Assembly (NCBI GenBank): GCA_017557005.1
Contig: JAFZFZ010000095.1
Location: 1 to 55,852 of the forward strand
Origin: Bacteroidaceae bacterium
GTDB lineage: Bacteria; Bacteroidota; Bacteroidia; Bacteroidales; Bacteroidaceae
Direction: 5' to 3'
DNA length: 55,852 bases
The notes under the pieces were generated by a model that saw only the letters and a program-made list of their open reading frames with translations, was not told the DNA's origin and did no database searches. Made by a program: the position numbers and the translations under genes. Shown in pieces: positions 38,260 through 46,539 of this stretch; the first letter of the stretch is position 1; each line of letters begins with the position of its first letter.

Positions 38260-39666
38260 ATGATGAACGAGAATAATCTCAACGAACTCTGGAAAAGATG
38301 TTTGGACATTATCGCAGATAATGTTCCAGCGACCGCGTTCAAAACGTGGTTTTCCAACACAAAGCCCGCCTCATACGCTGGCAATGTGTTGACCATCTTT
38401 GTTCCCAGCCAGTTCGTATACGAGTACATTGAGGAGCACTTTGTTGACCTGCTCAGCTCCGCAATCTACCGTATATTTGGAAACACAACACAGCTAAACT
38501 ACCGCATCCTCACCGACGGTCAGAATCAGTTGACCGTAGATCAGGAGTCAGTAAAGCGCCCAAGCAATACACCTCAAGAGCAGCAGAAGAGTACCAATCA
38601 GGCTCCCAGCAGCATTGCTGTGCCCGTACAGGACCTCGATCCCATGCTGAAGAGCAATTATAGCTTCGAGAACTTTATTGAGGGCTTGAGCAACAAACTT
38701 CCGCGTACTGCCGCCGAAAGCATTGCGTTGAAGCCCGGTAAGACCGTATTTAACCCCCTCTTCCTCTATGGAGCGTCGGGTGTAGGTAAGACCCACTTGG
38801 CCAATGCCATCGGTTTGAAGGTAAAAGAGTTGTATCCCGAAAAGCGAGTACTCTACGTATCTGCCCACTTGTTCAAGGTTCAATATACCGACTCAGTACG
38901 CAAGAATACGCTTAACGACTTCATCAACTTCTATCAAAGCATCGATGTACTTATCATCGACGATATACAGGAGTTTGTAGGAGTAGAGAAGACTCAGAAC
39001 ACCTTCTTCCACATCTTCAACCACCTGCACCAGAACGGCAAGCAGCTCATCATGACTTGCGACCGTCCGCCTATCATGTTGCAGGGTATTGAGGATCGCC
39101 TCATCACCCGTTTCAAATGGGGACTCACTGCAGAGATTGAGCGTCCTAACCTGGAACTCCGCCGCAGCATCTTGGCCGACAAGATACGACGCGAGAGCAT
39201 CAGCCTTGAGCCCAACGTATTGGAATACATCGCTGAGAATGTTACCGACAGTGTACGTGAGCTCGAAGGAATCCTCATCTCACTCATGGCCCACTCTACC
39301 ATTTATGGCCGCGACATTGATATGGGTATGGCAGAGCGCGTCATCAGCAAGGCCGTACGCATCGTTGAGAAGGTAGTCACGATTGAAGACATCGTACGCA
39401 GCACTTGCGACTACTTCCACGTAAAGGAAGACACCATCTTCACTTCATCACGTAAACGTGATATCGTACTTGCCCGCCAAATGGCCATGTTCTTGACACA
39501 TAAACACCTCCCCAATTTGTCATTAGCAAAGATTGGCCAACAGATTGGTTCGAAGGACCACTCTACCGTACTGCATGCCTGCCGCACCATTGAAGAACAA
39601 CTCGGTGTAGACAAAGCCGTACAACTCGCTATCGAAGACATCGAAGCAAAATTCAAGGAACGATAA
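38260..39666 (+). CDS. dnaA: Chromosomal replication initiator protein DnaA
   Basis: A 468-residue DnaA, the ATP-dependent protein that opens the replication origin. Domain I (about 1-85, NLNELWKRCLDII ... FKTWFSNTKP) and a short linker precede the AAA+ domain with Walker A GASGVGKTHLANA (from residue 171) and Walker B VLIIDDIQEF (about 230-239). The C-terminal DNA-binding domain IV carries SKDHSTVLHACRTIEEQL (about 431-448). Length is normal. ATG ATG at 38260 and 38263 are both possible starts; the upstream TTG lies within the promoter. It is monocistronic, with a terminator 22 bp downstream. Confidence 0.97.
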   Translation: MMNENNLNELWKRCLDIIADNVPATAFKTWFSNTKPASYAGNVLTIFVPSQFVYEYIEEHFVDLLSSAIYRIFGNTTQLNYRILTDGQNQLTVDQESVKRPSNTPQEQQKSTNQAPSSIAVPVQDLDPMLKSNYSFENFIEGLSNKLPRTAAESIALKPGKTVFNPLFLYGASGVGKTHLANAIGLKVKELYPEKRVLYVSAHLFKVQYTDSVRKNTLNDFINFYQSIDVLIIDDIQEFVGVEKTQNTFFHIFNHLHQNGKQLIMTCDRPPIMLQGIEDRLITRFKWGLTAEIERPNLELRRSILADKIRRESISLEPNVLEYIAENVTDSVRELEGILISLMAHSTIYGRDIDMGMAERVISKAVRIVEKVVTIEDIVRSTCDYFHVKEDTIFTSSRKRDIVLARQMAMFLTHKHLPNLSLAKIGQQIGSKDHSTVLHACRTIEEQLGVDKAVQLAIEDIEAKFKER

Positions 39667-39688
39667 ACGACCCTTCGACATTTCCATA

Positions 39689-39718
39689 AAGGGCAGACAA
39701 AATCTGCCCTTATTTTTT
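39689..39718 (+). terminator. dnaA terminator
   Basis: A perfect 9-bp stem AAGGGCAGA/TCTGCCCTT with a 5-nt CAAAA loop is followed by ATTTTTTT. Confidence 0.95.
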
Positions 39719-39887
39719 TCACTTTAAAGGACAAAGATTTTCCAATGAGTAAAACCGGAATTTCTTTGCCCTTTTTCTTTTTGGAAAACATTTGCAAAGC
39801 AGAAAAACCATATCTCACTTATTTTCTGCGCCTTAGCTTTTTGTTTTGGAAAACTTTTATTTTCACCCCAATTTCATTGTTCGAAAA

Positions 39888-39920
39888 TTTGGTCAATATC
39901 AAAAATCTTATGTATCTTTG
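39888..39920 (+). promoter_or_regulatory. nrdJ promoter
   Basis: TTTG (39888-39891) and TATCTTTG (39913-39920) are separated by 21 bp. Transcription would start near 39927. This rules out coding sequence upstream of that point and supports the GTG start at 39996. The leader of about 70 nt is too short for a cobalamin riboswitch and none was recognised. Confidence 0.85.
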
Positions 39921-39995
39921 CAACGCTTTTGTCTGATAAAGGTTTACTTCTACAAAATCACCCTTTTTGACAAACATCTTAACCTCATAAATACA

Positions 39996-42554
39996 GTGGA
40001 AAAGAAAACTTACACATTCGAAGAAGCGCAGAATGCTACGCTCGAATACTTCGGCGGCGATGCCCTCGCAGCCAGAGTGTGGGCTAACAAGTATGCCATG
40101 AAAGACTCAGCCGGCGTTATCTACGAAGAGACACCGCGCGACATGCACTGGCGTATTGCCAATGAGATTGCCCGCGTAGAGGCAAAGTATCCCAACGGCT
40201 TGTCAGCACAGCAGTTGTTTGACTTGCTCGACCACTTCAAGTACATCGTGCCTCAGGGAAGCCCCATGACAGGTATTGGCAACAACTACCAGATTGCTTC
40301 TCTCTCTAACTGTTTCGTAATCGGTATGGATGGTAATGCCGACTCATACGGTGCCATCATCCGCATCGACGAAGAGCAGGTACAGCTGATGAAGCGTCGT
40401 GGTGGTGTAGGTCACGACCTCTCACATATCCGTCCCAAAGGTTCACCTGTAAAAAACTCAGCCTTGACCTCTACAGGTCTCGTGCCCTTCATGGAGCGTT
40501 ACTCAAACTCTACACGTGAGGTAGCTCAGGATGGCCGTCGTGGAGCCCTTATGCTCAGCGTATCTATCAAGCACCCCGATTCAGAATCATTCATTGACGC
40601 AAAGATGACCGAAGGCAAGGTGACTGGTGCCAACGTATCAGTAAAGATGGACGACGACTTCATGCGTGCTGCCGTAGAGGGCAAGACCTACGTCCAGAAA
40701 TACCCCATCGACAGCAATGAGCCCCTCTACACCAAAGAGGTAAATGCGCCCGAATTGTGGAAGAAGATTGTACACAACGCTTGGAAGAGCGCTGAACCCG
40801 GCGTACTCTTCTGGGACACCATCATACGCGAGTCAGTACCCGATTGCTATGCCGACCTCGGCTTCAAAACCGTATCTACCAACCCTTGCGGTGAAATCCC
40901 CCTCTGCCCCTACGATTCATGTCGTTTGTTGGCATTGAACCTCTACTCATACGTTGTTAATCCCTTTACTCCGGAGGCTTACTTCGATTTCGACCTCTTC
41001 AAGAAGCACGTTGCCGTTGCCCAGCGCATCATGGACGACATCATCGACCTTGAGATCGAGAAGATCGAGGCCATCATGGCAAAGGTTGAAAGCGACCCCG
41101 AGAGTGAGGAGGTAAAGGGTGCAGAGCGCACCTTGTGGCAGAAGATTATGGATAAGAGCACACAGGGCCGCCGTACCGGTGTAGGTATCACCGCTGAAGG
41201 CGACATGCTTGCAGCCATGGGCTTGCGCTACGGAACCGACGAGGCTACCGACTTCTCAGAGAAGGTACACCGTACCATCGCTATCGAAGCATATCGCTCA
41301 TCAGTGCAGATGGCTAAGGAGCGTGGTGCATTCACCGTATACGATAGCGAGCGCGAGAAGAACAACCCCTTCATCAACCGTATCAAGGAGGCCGATCCCG
41401 CACTCTACGAAGAGATGAAGCAGTATGGCCGTCGTAACATCGCTTGCTTGACCATCGCCCCCACAGGCACCGTAAGTTTGATGACACAGACCACCTCAGG
41501 TATCGAGCCCGTATTCATGCCCGTATACAAGCGTCGTCGTAAGGTGAACCCCAACGATCCTGACGTACATGTAGACTTTACCGACGAGACAGGCGATGCT
41601 TTCGAGGAGTTCATCGTATACCATCCCAAGTTCATGACCTGGATGGAGACCAAGGGCTACGACACCACCAAGCGCTACACTCAGGAAGAGATTGACGCTA
41701 TGGTAGCTGAGAGCCCCTACCACAAAGCAACCGCGAACGACATCGATTGGCTGAAGAAGGTACAGATGCAGGGCCGCATCCAGAAGTGGGTAGACCACTC
41801 TATCAGCGTCACCATCAACCTCCCAGCCGATGTAACCGAAGAGCTCGTCAACGACCTTTACGTAGAGGCTTGGAAGTGCGGTTGTAAGGGATGCACCGTA
41901 TATCGCGACGGTTCACGTAGCGGTGTACTCATCGCTGCCGACAACAAGAATAAGAGCACCGAAAGCAAGGAGAAGGAAGAGCCTTGCACCTGCAAGCCAC
42001 CCGTAGTAGTAGAGACACGCCCCCGCGTGCTCGAGGCCGACGTGGTACGTTTCCAGAACAACAAGGAAAAGTGGGTAGCATTCGTAGGTTTGCTCGATGG
42101 CCGTCCTTACGAGATCTTTACCGGTTTGGCCGACGACGAAGAGGGTATCCTTCTTCCCAAGTCAGTGACCAATGGCTACATCATCAAGAACGTAGATGAG
42201 AATGGCGTAAAGCGCTACGACTTCCAGTTCAGCAACAAGCGTGGCTACAAAACCACCATCGAAGGTCTTTCTGAGAAGTTCGACAAGGAGTTCTGGAACT
42301 ATGCGAAGCTCATCTCAGGTGTACTCCGCTACCGCATGCCTATCGAGCAGGTTATCAAGCTCGTTAGCTCACTGCAGCTCGACAGCGAGAGCATCAACAC
42401 CTGGAAGGTCGGCGTAGAGCGTGCTCTGAAGAAATATGTTCTCGATGGCACAGCTGCCAAGGGACAGGTTTGCCCCAACTGCGGACAGGAGACACTCGTA
42501 TATCAGGAAGGCTGCTTGATCTGCACCAACTGCGGCACCAGCCGTTGCGGATAA
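39996..42554 (+). CDS. nrdJ: Adenosylcobalamin-dependent (class II) ribonucleotide reductase
   Basis: An 852-residue enzyme that makes deoxyribonucleotides without oxygen by means of vitamin B12. Active-site residues are visible: Cys106 (SLSNCFVIG) and the NPCGE motif with Asn296, Cys298 (thiyl radical position) and Glu300. Cys309, eleven residues after Cys298, matches the partner redox cysteine of class II enzymes; Cys304 is additional. Other family motifs are GGVGHDLSHIRPKGSPV and IAPTGTVSLMTQTTSGIEPVF. The C-terminus has a Cys-rich zinc-ribbon-like tail (CPNCG ... CTNCGTSRCG) that probably re-reduces the active site. The start is GTG at 39996, because the open frame further upstream overlaps the promoter and no ATG lies between. 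Length is normal for long NrdJ proteins. Confidence 0.95.
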   Translation: MEKKTYTFEEAQNATLEYFGGDALAARVWANKYAMKDSAGVIYEETPRDMHWRIANEIARVEAKYPNGLSAQQLFDLLDHFKYIVPQGSPMTGIGNNYQIASLSNCFVIGMDGNADSYGAIIRIDEEQVQLMKRRGGVGHDLSHIRPKGSPVKNSALTSTGLVPFMERYSNSTREVAQDGRRGALMLSVSIKHPDSESFIDAKMTEGKVTGANVSVKMDDDFMRAAVEGKTYVQKYPIDSNEPLYTKEVNAPELWKKIVHNAWKSAEPGVLFWDTIIRESVPDCYADLGFKTVSTNPCGEIPLCPYDSCRLLALNLYSYVVNPFTPEAYFDFDLFKKHVAVAQRIMDDIIDLEIEKIEAIMAKVESDPESEEVKGAERTLWQKIMDKSTQGRRTGVGITAEGDMLAAMGLRYGTDEATDFSEKVHRTIAIEAYRSSVQMAKERGAFTVYDSEREKNNPFINRIKEADPALYEEMKQYGRRNIACLTIAPTGTVSLMTQTTSGIEPVFMPVYKRRRKVNPNDPDVHVDFTDETGDAFEEFIVYHPKFMTWMETKGYDTTKRYTQEEIDAMVAESPYHKATANDIDWLKKVQMQGRIQKWVDHSISVTINLPADVTEELVNDLYVEAWKCGCKGCTVYRDGSRSGVLIAADNKNKSTESKEKEEPCTCKPPVVVETRPRVLEADVVRFQNNKEKWVAFVGLLDGRPYEIFTGLADDEEGILLPKSVTNGYIIKNVDENGVKRYDFQFSNKRGYKTTIEGLSEKFDKEFWNYAKLISGVLRYRMPIEQVIKLVSSLQLDSESINTWKVGVERALKKYVLDGTAAKGQVCPNCGQETLVYQEGCLICTNCGTSRCG

Positions 42555-42622
42555 GGGCCTGCCCTACCCTCTCACATTGAGAGGACACCGAAAAGAGAAA
42601 TCTTTTTCTTTTACATACGCGA

Positions 42623-42667
42623 GAAAGGGAATCGCTCAAAGAGTTGAGGATTCCCTTTCATTTATTT
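42623..42667 (+). terminator. nrdJ terminator
   Basis: A perfect 11-bp stem GAAAGGGAATC/GATTCCCTTTC (42623-42633 and 42649-42659) with a 15-nt loop, followed by ATTTATTT. A smaller hairpin CCTCTC/GAGAGG lies at 42569-42585 without a T tail. Confidence 0.75.
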
Positions 42668-42689
42668 ATCAACACATCCCCATCCTATC

Positions 42690-43073
42690 ATGAGTACAAA
42701 CTATCCTATCGAACGCTCCACCATCGAGCTTTGCGGCATCACCTTCCATGCCTATCATGGAGTGCTCCCCGAGGAGAGACTTCTGGGCAACACCTTCGTT
42801 GTAGACCTCACCTTAGAGAGCGACATCAGCCAAGCCATGATGAGCGACGACCTGACACATACCATCAACTACGCCGAAGCATATGAGGTGCTCAAGCAAG
42901 AGATGAACACCCCTTCCCTGTTGCTCGAGCACGCTTGCGGCCGCATCGCTACCGCTCTGCTACAGCAGTTTCCTACCTTGCAGCGTGTCCATGTGCGCCT
43001 GGCGAAGAAGAATCCTCCTATCGAAGGCATACAATGTACCGAGTCAGCCGTATCGCTGACATTGGCACGATAA
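42690..43073 (+). CDS. folB: Dihydroneopterin aldolase
   Basis: A 127-residue FolB of folate biosynthesis, which converts 7,8-dihydroneopterin to 6-hydroxymethyl-dihydropterin and glycolaldehyde. Family features: the start IELCGITFHAYHGVLPEER (with the typical AYHG), NYAEAYEVLKQEM (TINYAE), LLEHACGRIATALL (with the pterin-binding Glu of LLE), and VHVRLAKKNPPIEG with the conserved Lys and Pro pair. The length is typical (about 120). It stands alone between the nrdJ terminator and a repeat element; other folate genes are not in the window. No clear promoter was seen. Confidence 0.92.
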   Translation: MSTNYPIERSTIELCGITFHAYHGVLPEERLLGNTFVVDLTLESDISQAMMSDDLTHTINYAEAYEVLKQEMNTPSLLLEHACGRIATALLQQFPTLQRVHVRLAKKNPPIEGIQCTESAVSLTLAR

Positions 43074-43101
43074 TACGATTTAAGTCTGTTATAGAAATTT
43101 T

Positions 43102-43366
43102 AGGAGTTAAAGGGAGATATCGTATTAGGAGATAAAGGGAGATATTGTATTAGGAGATAAAGGGAGTTAAAGGGAGATAAATGGAGTTAAAGGCCAATAG
43201 TTTGGTACACTGCGTACAAGTCATTTGGCATTTATCTCCCTGAACGGAGCAAAGCGAAGTGGTATCTCCCTTTATCTCCTTTTATCTCCCCAAGAGCGAA
43301 GCGATATCTCCCTTTAACTTCTCATCTCCTCAAAAAAAAAATTCCATTTAACTTCTCATCTACCCG
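43102..43366. repeat. GGAGATAAA repeat element, copy A (between convergent genes)
   Basis: The left part has units GGAGATAAAG/GGAGTTAAAG on the plus strand (10-bp period, with two 25-bp tandem blocks beginning at 43102 and 43127 and a third start at 43152). The right part has the inverse, TTTATCTCC and TTTAACTTC. Between them lies a 45-bp stretch (43225-43269) that is identical to 49175-49219 in copy B. The element fills the spacer between folB and the convergent GH51 gene. Confidence 0.9.
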
Positions 43367-43401
43367 TTTTCGCACTTACGAAAGTTCTGTTATATAAAAA
43401 G

Positions 43402-43428
43402 AAAGGTTGGCTCCGAAGAGTCAACCTT
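43402..43428 (-). terminator. Terminator of the GH51 gene (possibly bidirectional)
   Basis: An AAAGGTTG-CTC stem pairs with GAG-CAACCTTT (one mismatch, CGAA loop). T-rich runs flank it on both strands, so it may serve both convergent transcripts. Confidence 0.8.
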
Positions 43429-43452
43429 TTCTTTTATCTGAATCCGTACCGA

Positions 43453-45441
43453 TTACTTGCGGTTAGCAACCTTGAAGCGATACATTGCAAATGTCTTGGC
43501 AGGCACATTAGCCACCTCGAGAGCAGCACCCTCAGCAGCCTTTACCTGAGGAACGATAGCTGTAGGATTATCCAATGTATTGTCTGCATAGAGATCATCA
43601 GAGTGATAGGTAGTGATATCCACCAACTCAGGAGTCTGGTTCTTCTTGAGACCAGCGAAGGTGAGCTTCACATCCTGAGCCACGTCTGATACGTTGATAA
43701 CCTTCACGATTACCTCCTTCTTGTTTGCATCCCATACAGCACTTGCAAAGAGTCCATCCTGACCCTCATTACCAGCAAGAGGCTTACCCATTTCTGTAGC
43801 CTTCAGCACGTGAGTACCTGTGTTGTGAGCATACATCTGCTGCACGTAGTATGAGCATGAACGTACAGAGCGGAGGTTGTCGTACCAGATAAGGTCGGGA
43901 CGCCACTGCCATCCGTCAACGTGAGCGAAGAGAGGAGCATAAGTAGCCATGTGTACGATATCGGCATTGCGCTCGAGGTTAGTCATGAAGGCAGCCTCAA
44001 GGAGCGAAGCATTGAAGTGGTTCCACTTGCGACCGTTTGCACCGTGGCAAGCATACTCACCGGCAAACACCTTCGGGCCCTTGCGGTCGTAGTTGTCGTA
44101 GCGGTTACCCTGGCTGAGGAACCATGATTCGGGACGATAGAAGTGCTCGTCAACGAGGTCTACCTGGATGCGCTTCATCTCAGGCCACAAATAGTCGAAG
44201 TCGCGACCCTCAGAGTTAGGACCAGACGAACCGATAATCTCAATTTCGGGATGCTCCTTGCGCAAGCGCTCTACGAACTTCTCCAGACGTACCACATACT
44301 CGGGGCCCCACTGCTCGTTACCCACACCGAGGAACTTCATATTGAAGGGCTCGGGGTGACCCATCTGAGCGCGGATCTTACCATATACTGTAGTAGTATC
44401 ACCATTAGCAAACTCGATAAGGTCGATTGCATCCTGGATATAGGGATCGAGCTCATCAACAGCCACATGAGCATGTTCGCTATTGTTCTGATACTGACAA
44501 GAGAGACCTACATTCACTACAGGGAGAGGCTCAGCACCAATCTCCTCAGAGAGCAGGAAGTACTCATAGAAACCGAGACCATAGGTCTGGAAGTAGTCGG
44601 GGAAGAAACGATAGCGGAAAGTATAGTGCCAACGGTTCTCGTTCAAGGGACGGTTCTCAACGGGACCAAGTGTATTCTTCCAGTTGTAACGAGTAGCAAG
44701 GTCAGTACCCTCTACGATACAGCCACCGGGGAAGCGGAAGCAACCGGGCTTCATATCAGCCAATGCCTCCATGAGGTCCTTACGGAGACCACCCTTGCGG
44801 CCCTTCCATGTGTCAACGGGGAAGAGTGAGATATGCTCCAGGTCAACGGGGTTGTTACCCAAGAGGAAGATGCGCAACTCAGCCTTAGGCTCTGTGAGGG
44901 GCGACTTCACCACTACCTCATACTGCTTCCACTCATTACCGCTTACGGTCATCTCGTGAGCAAGGAAATCCTGTCCCTCGCGATTGGTCACGGGGATAGC
45001 CAACTCCATACGGATACGAGCATTCTGGTAACCCTCGGGCACGCGAGCATAGAATGAGAAGCGATACTCCTTATCTTTCTCTACACCGATACCGAAGAAA
45101 CCCTCATTGAGCAAAGCTGTCCACTTGTCTCTGTGGCCAGAGCTGCTGAGGCGTACATAGTTAGGATTACGGTCGAAGGGACCATCGTTGCGTACCTCTA
45201 CGTTACCTGCCACCTTCCAGCCAGTGAAGGCATAAGGGAAGTCAAACGAGCGGTTCTTCACCAACTCAGCATACAAACCACCGTCAGCAGCATAGTTGAT
45301 GTCCTCGATAAACAGACCATACATGGTCTCCTGTACGGGCGCACCGTTCTTCTTCATATCCACGGTGAGCTCATGATTCTGCGCGTTGGCAGAGATAGCA
45401 AATGCCATACCAGCCAGTGCGGTCAAAAATGTTTTTCTCAT
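43453..45441 (-). CDS. Secreted GH51 alpha-L-arabinofuranosidase
   Basis: A 662-residue exported enzyme (signal peptide MRKTFLTALAGMAFAISANA) that removes alpha-L-arabinofuranosyl groups from arabinan or arabinoxylan. An N-terminal segment (about 25-70, with GLFIEDINYAADGGLYAELV) starts the GH51 layout; a carbohydrate-binding insertion (about 70-215) follows, then the TIM barrel with CFRFPGGCIVEG, Glu376 in GVGNEQWG (acid/base), DEHFYRPESWF, and Glu462 in FAGEYACHG (nucleophile). A C-terminal beta-sandwich (about 545-655) ends the protein. This is the long form of GH51 common in Bacteroidetes. It is monocistronic, with a promoter and terminator of its own. Confidence 0.93.
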   Translation of the reverse strand: MRKTFLTALAGMAFAISANAQNHELTVDMKKNGAPVQETMYGLFIEDINYAADGGLYAELVKNRSFDFPYAFTGWKVAGNVEVRNDGPFDRNPNYVRLSSSGHRDKWTALLNEGFFGIGVEKDKEYRFSFYARVPEGYQNARIRMELAIPVTNREGQDFLAHEMTVSGNEWKQYEVVVKSPLTEPKAELRIFLLGNNPVDLEHISLFPVDTWKGRKGGLRKDLMEALADMKPGCFRFPGGCIVEGTDLATRYNWKNTLGPVENRPLNENRWHYTFRYRFFPDYFQTYGLGFYEYFLLSEEIGAEPLPVVNVGLSCQYQNNSEHAHVAVDELDPYIQDAIDLIEFANGDTTTVYGKIRAQMGHPEPFNMKFLGVGNEQWGPEYVVRLEKFVERLRKEHPEIEIIGSSGPNSEGRDFDYLWPEMKRIQVDLVDEHFYRPESWFLSQGNRYDNYDRKGPKVFAGEYACHGANGRKWNHFNASLLEAAFMTNLERNADIVHMATYAPLFAHVDGWQWRPDLIWYDNLRSVRSCSYYVQQMYAHNTGTHVLKATEMGKPLAGNEGQDGLFASAVWDANKKEVIVKVINVSDVAQDVKLTFAGLKKNQTPELVDITTYHSDDLYADNTLDNPTAIVPQVKAAEGAALEVANVPAKTFAMYRFKVANRK

Positions 45442-45508
45442 AATGATTTTATTGATTAGTAAATAGTTTCTCGTGCGGTATCAACCTAATATTTCAATTA
45501 TATCGTTG

Positions 45509-45540
45509 CAAACTTACGCAATATTATTGAAAAAAGCAAC
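45509..45540 (-). promoter_or_regulatory. Promoter of the GH51 gene
   Basis: On the minus strand TAAGTTTG (45509-45516) is a perfect TAnnTTTG -7 box. A GTTG sequence about 20 bp upstream (45537-45540) could be the -33 box. The leader would be about 60 nt. Confidence 0.68.
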
Positions 45541-45566
45541 AAGAAGACCGACATGCGGCATTATTC

Positions 45567-45598
45567 TTTGGAAAATACAAAACTTTATTGTTTCTTTG
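45567..45598 (+). promoter_or_regulatory. Promoter of rfbA
   Basis: TTTG (45567-45570), a 20-bp spacer, and TTTCTTTG (45591-45598, one mismatch to TAnnTTTG). Transcription would start near 45605, 21 nt before the ATG at 45626. This supports the short start and excludes the upstream in-frame extension. Confidence 0.65.
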
Positions 45599-45625
45599 TA
45601 TAAAATTTTCATTAAGAAATTCATT

Positions 45626-46492
45626 ATGAAAGGTATCATTCTCGCAGGAGGTACGGCTACCCGCCTCTATCCATTATCAAAAGCTATCAGCAAGCAGATA
45701 ATGCCTGTATATGACAAGCCCATGATTTACTATCCATTGTCGACACTCATGCTGGCCGGTATACGAGAGGTACTCATCATCAGCACCCCCCGCGACCTTC
45801 CCATGTTTCGCGAGCTGCTGGGCACAGGCGAACAGTTAGGCATGCGCTTCGAATACAAGGTACAGGAGGTGGCCAATGGTTTGGCACAAGCCTTCGTCCT
45901 GGGCGCCGACTTCCTCGATGGCGAGCCCGGATGCCTCATCTTAGGCGACAACATGTTCTACGGCCAAGGCTTCAGCGCCATGCTCAAGCGCGCTGCAGCC
46001 ACCACCGAGGGCGCCTGCATCTTTGGTTACTACGTAAAGGATCCCCGCGCCTATGGTGTTGCCGAGTTTGACGAGACCGGCAAGGTAATCTCTCTCGAAG
46101 AGAAGCCCGCACACCCCAAGAGCAACTATGCCGTTCCGGGACTCTACTTTTACGATAGCACCGTCACCGAGAAGGCCCGCGCACTGAAGCCCTCGGCCCG
46201 TGGCGAATACGAGATCACCGACCTCAACCGCCTCTACCTCGAAGAGGGCACCCTCCGCATGGAACTCTTCGGACGGGGTTTCGCTTGGCTCGACACCGGC
46301 AACTGCGACAGTCTGCTCGAAGCATCCAACTTCGTTGCCACCATACAGAACCGCCAAGGCTTCTATGTAAGCTGCATCGAAGAGATTGCTTGGCGCAACG
46401 GCTGGATTGACAATGCCCAGCTCGAAGCACTCGGCAAGCTGCAGGAGAAGACCGCCTATGGCCAATACCTGATCGACTTAGCAACCATGTAA
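45626..46492 (+). CDS. rfbA: Glucose-1-phosphate thymidylyltransferase
   Basis: A 288-residue RfbA/RmlA, which makes dTDP-glucose from dTTP and glucose-1-phosphate, the first step to dTDP-rhamnose and other dTDP sugars. It opens with MKGIILAGGTATRLYPLSKAISKQIMPVYDKPMIYYPL (split here as the family's nucleotide-binding segment), with GLAQAFVLGADFLDG, LILGDNMFYGQGF, and FGYYVKDPRAYGVAEFDE further on. The usual GGSGTR loop reads GGTATR. The length is typical. The frame is open for another 51 codons upstream, but that part overlaps the promoter and lacks family similarity. rfbB follows after 47 bp; rfbC and rfbD are not in the window. Confidence 0.95.
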   Translation: MKGIILAGGTATRLYPLSKAISKQIMPVYDKPMIYYPLSTLMLAGIREVLIISTPRDLPMFRELLGTGEQLGMRFEYKVQEVANGLAQAFVLGADFLDGEPGCLILGDNMFYGQGFSAMLKRAAATTEGACIFGYYVKDPRAYGVAEFDETGKVISLEEKPAHPKSNYAVPGLYFYDSTVTEKARALKPSARGEYEITDLNRLYLEEGTLRMELFGRGFAWLDTGNCDSLLEASNFVATIQNRQGFYVSCIEEIAWRNGWIDNAQLEALGKLQEKTAYGQYLIDLATM

Positions 46493-46539
46493 TATAGCTG
46501 AAAGCGATATTCAACTTTTAATCTTTAACATTCAATTCA

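Noticed and set aside
39846..39995. N-terminal extension of NrdJ by 50 codons
   Set aside because: The segment overlaps a consensus promoter and does not resemble the family.
39921..39995. Cobalamin riboswitch before nrdJ
   Set aside because: The leader is only about 70 nt and contains no B12-box-like sequence.
45473..45625. N-terminal extension of RfbA by 51 codons
   Set aside because: RfbA proteins begin at MKGIILAGG; the extension overlaps both divergent promoters.
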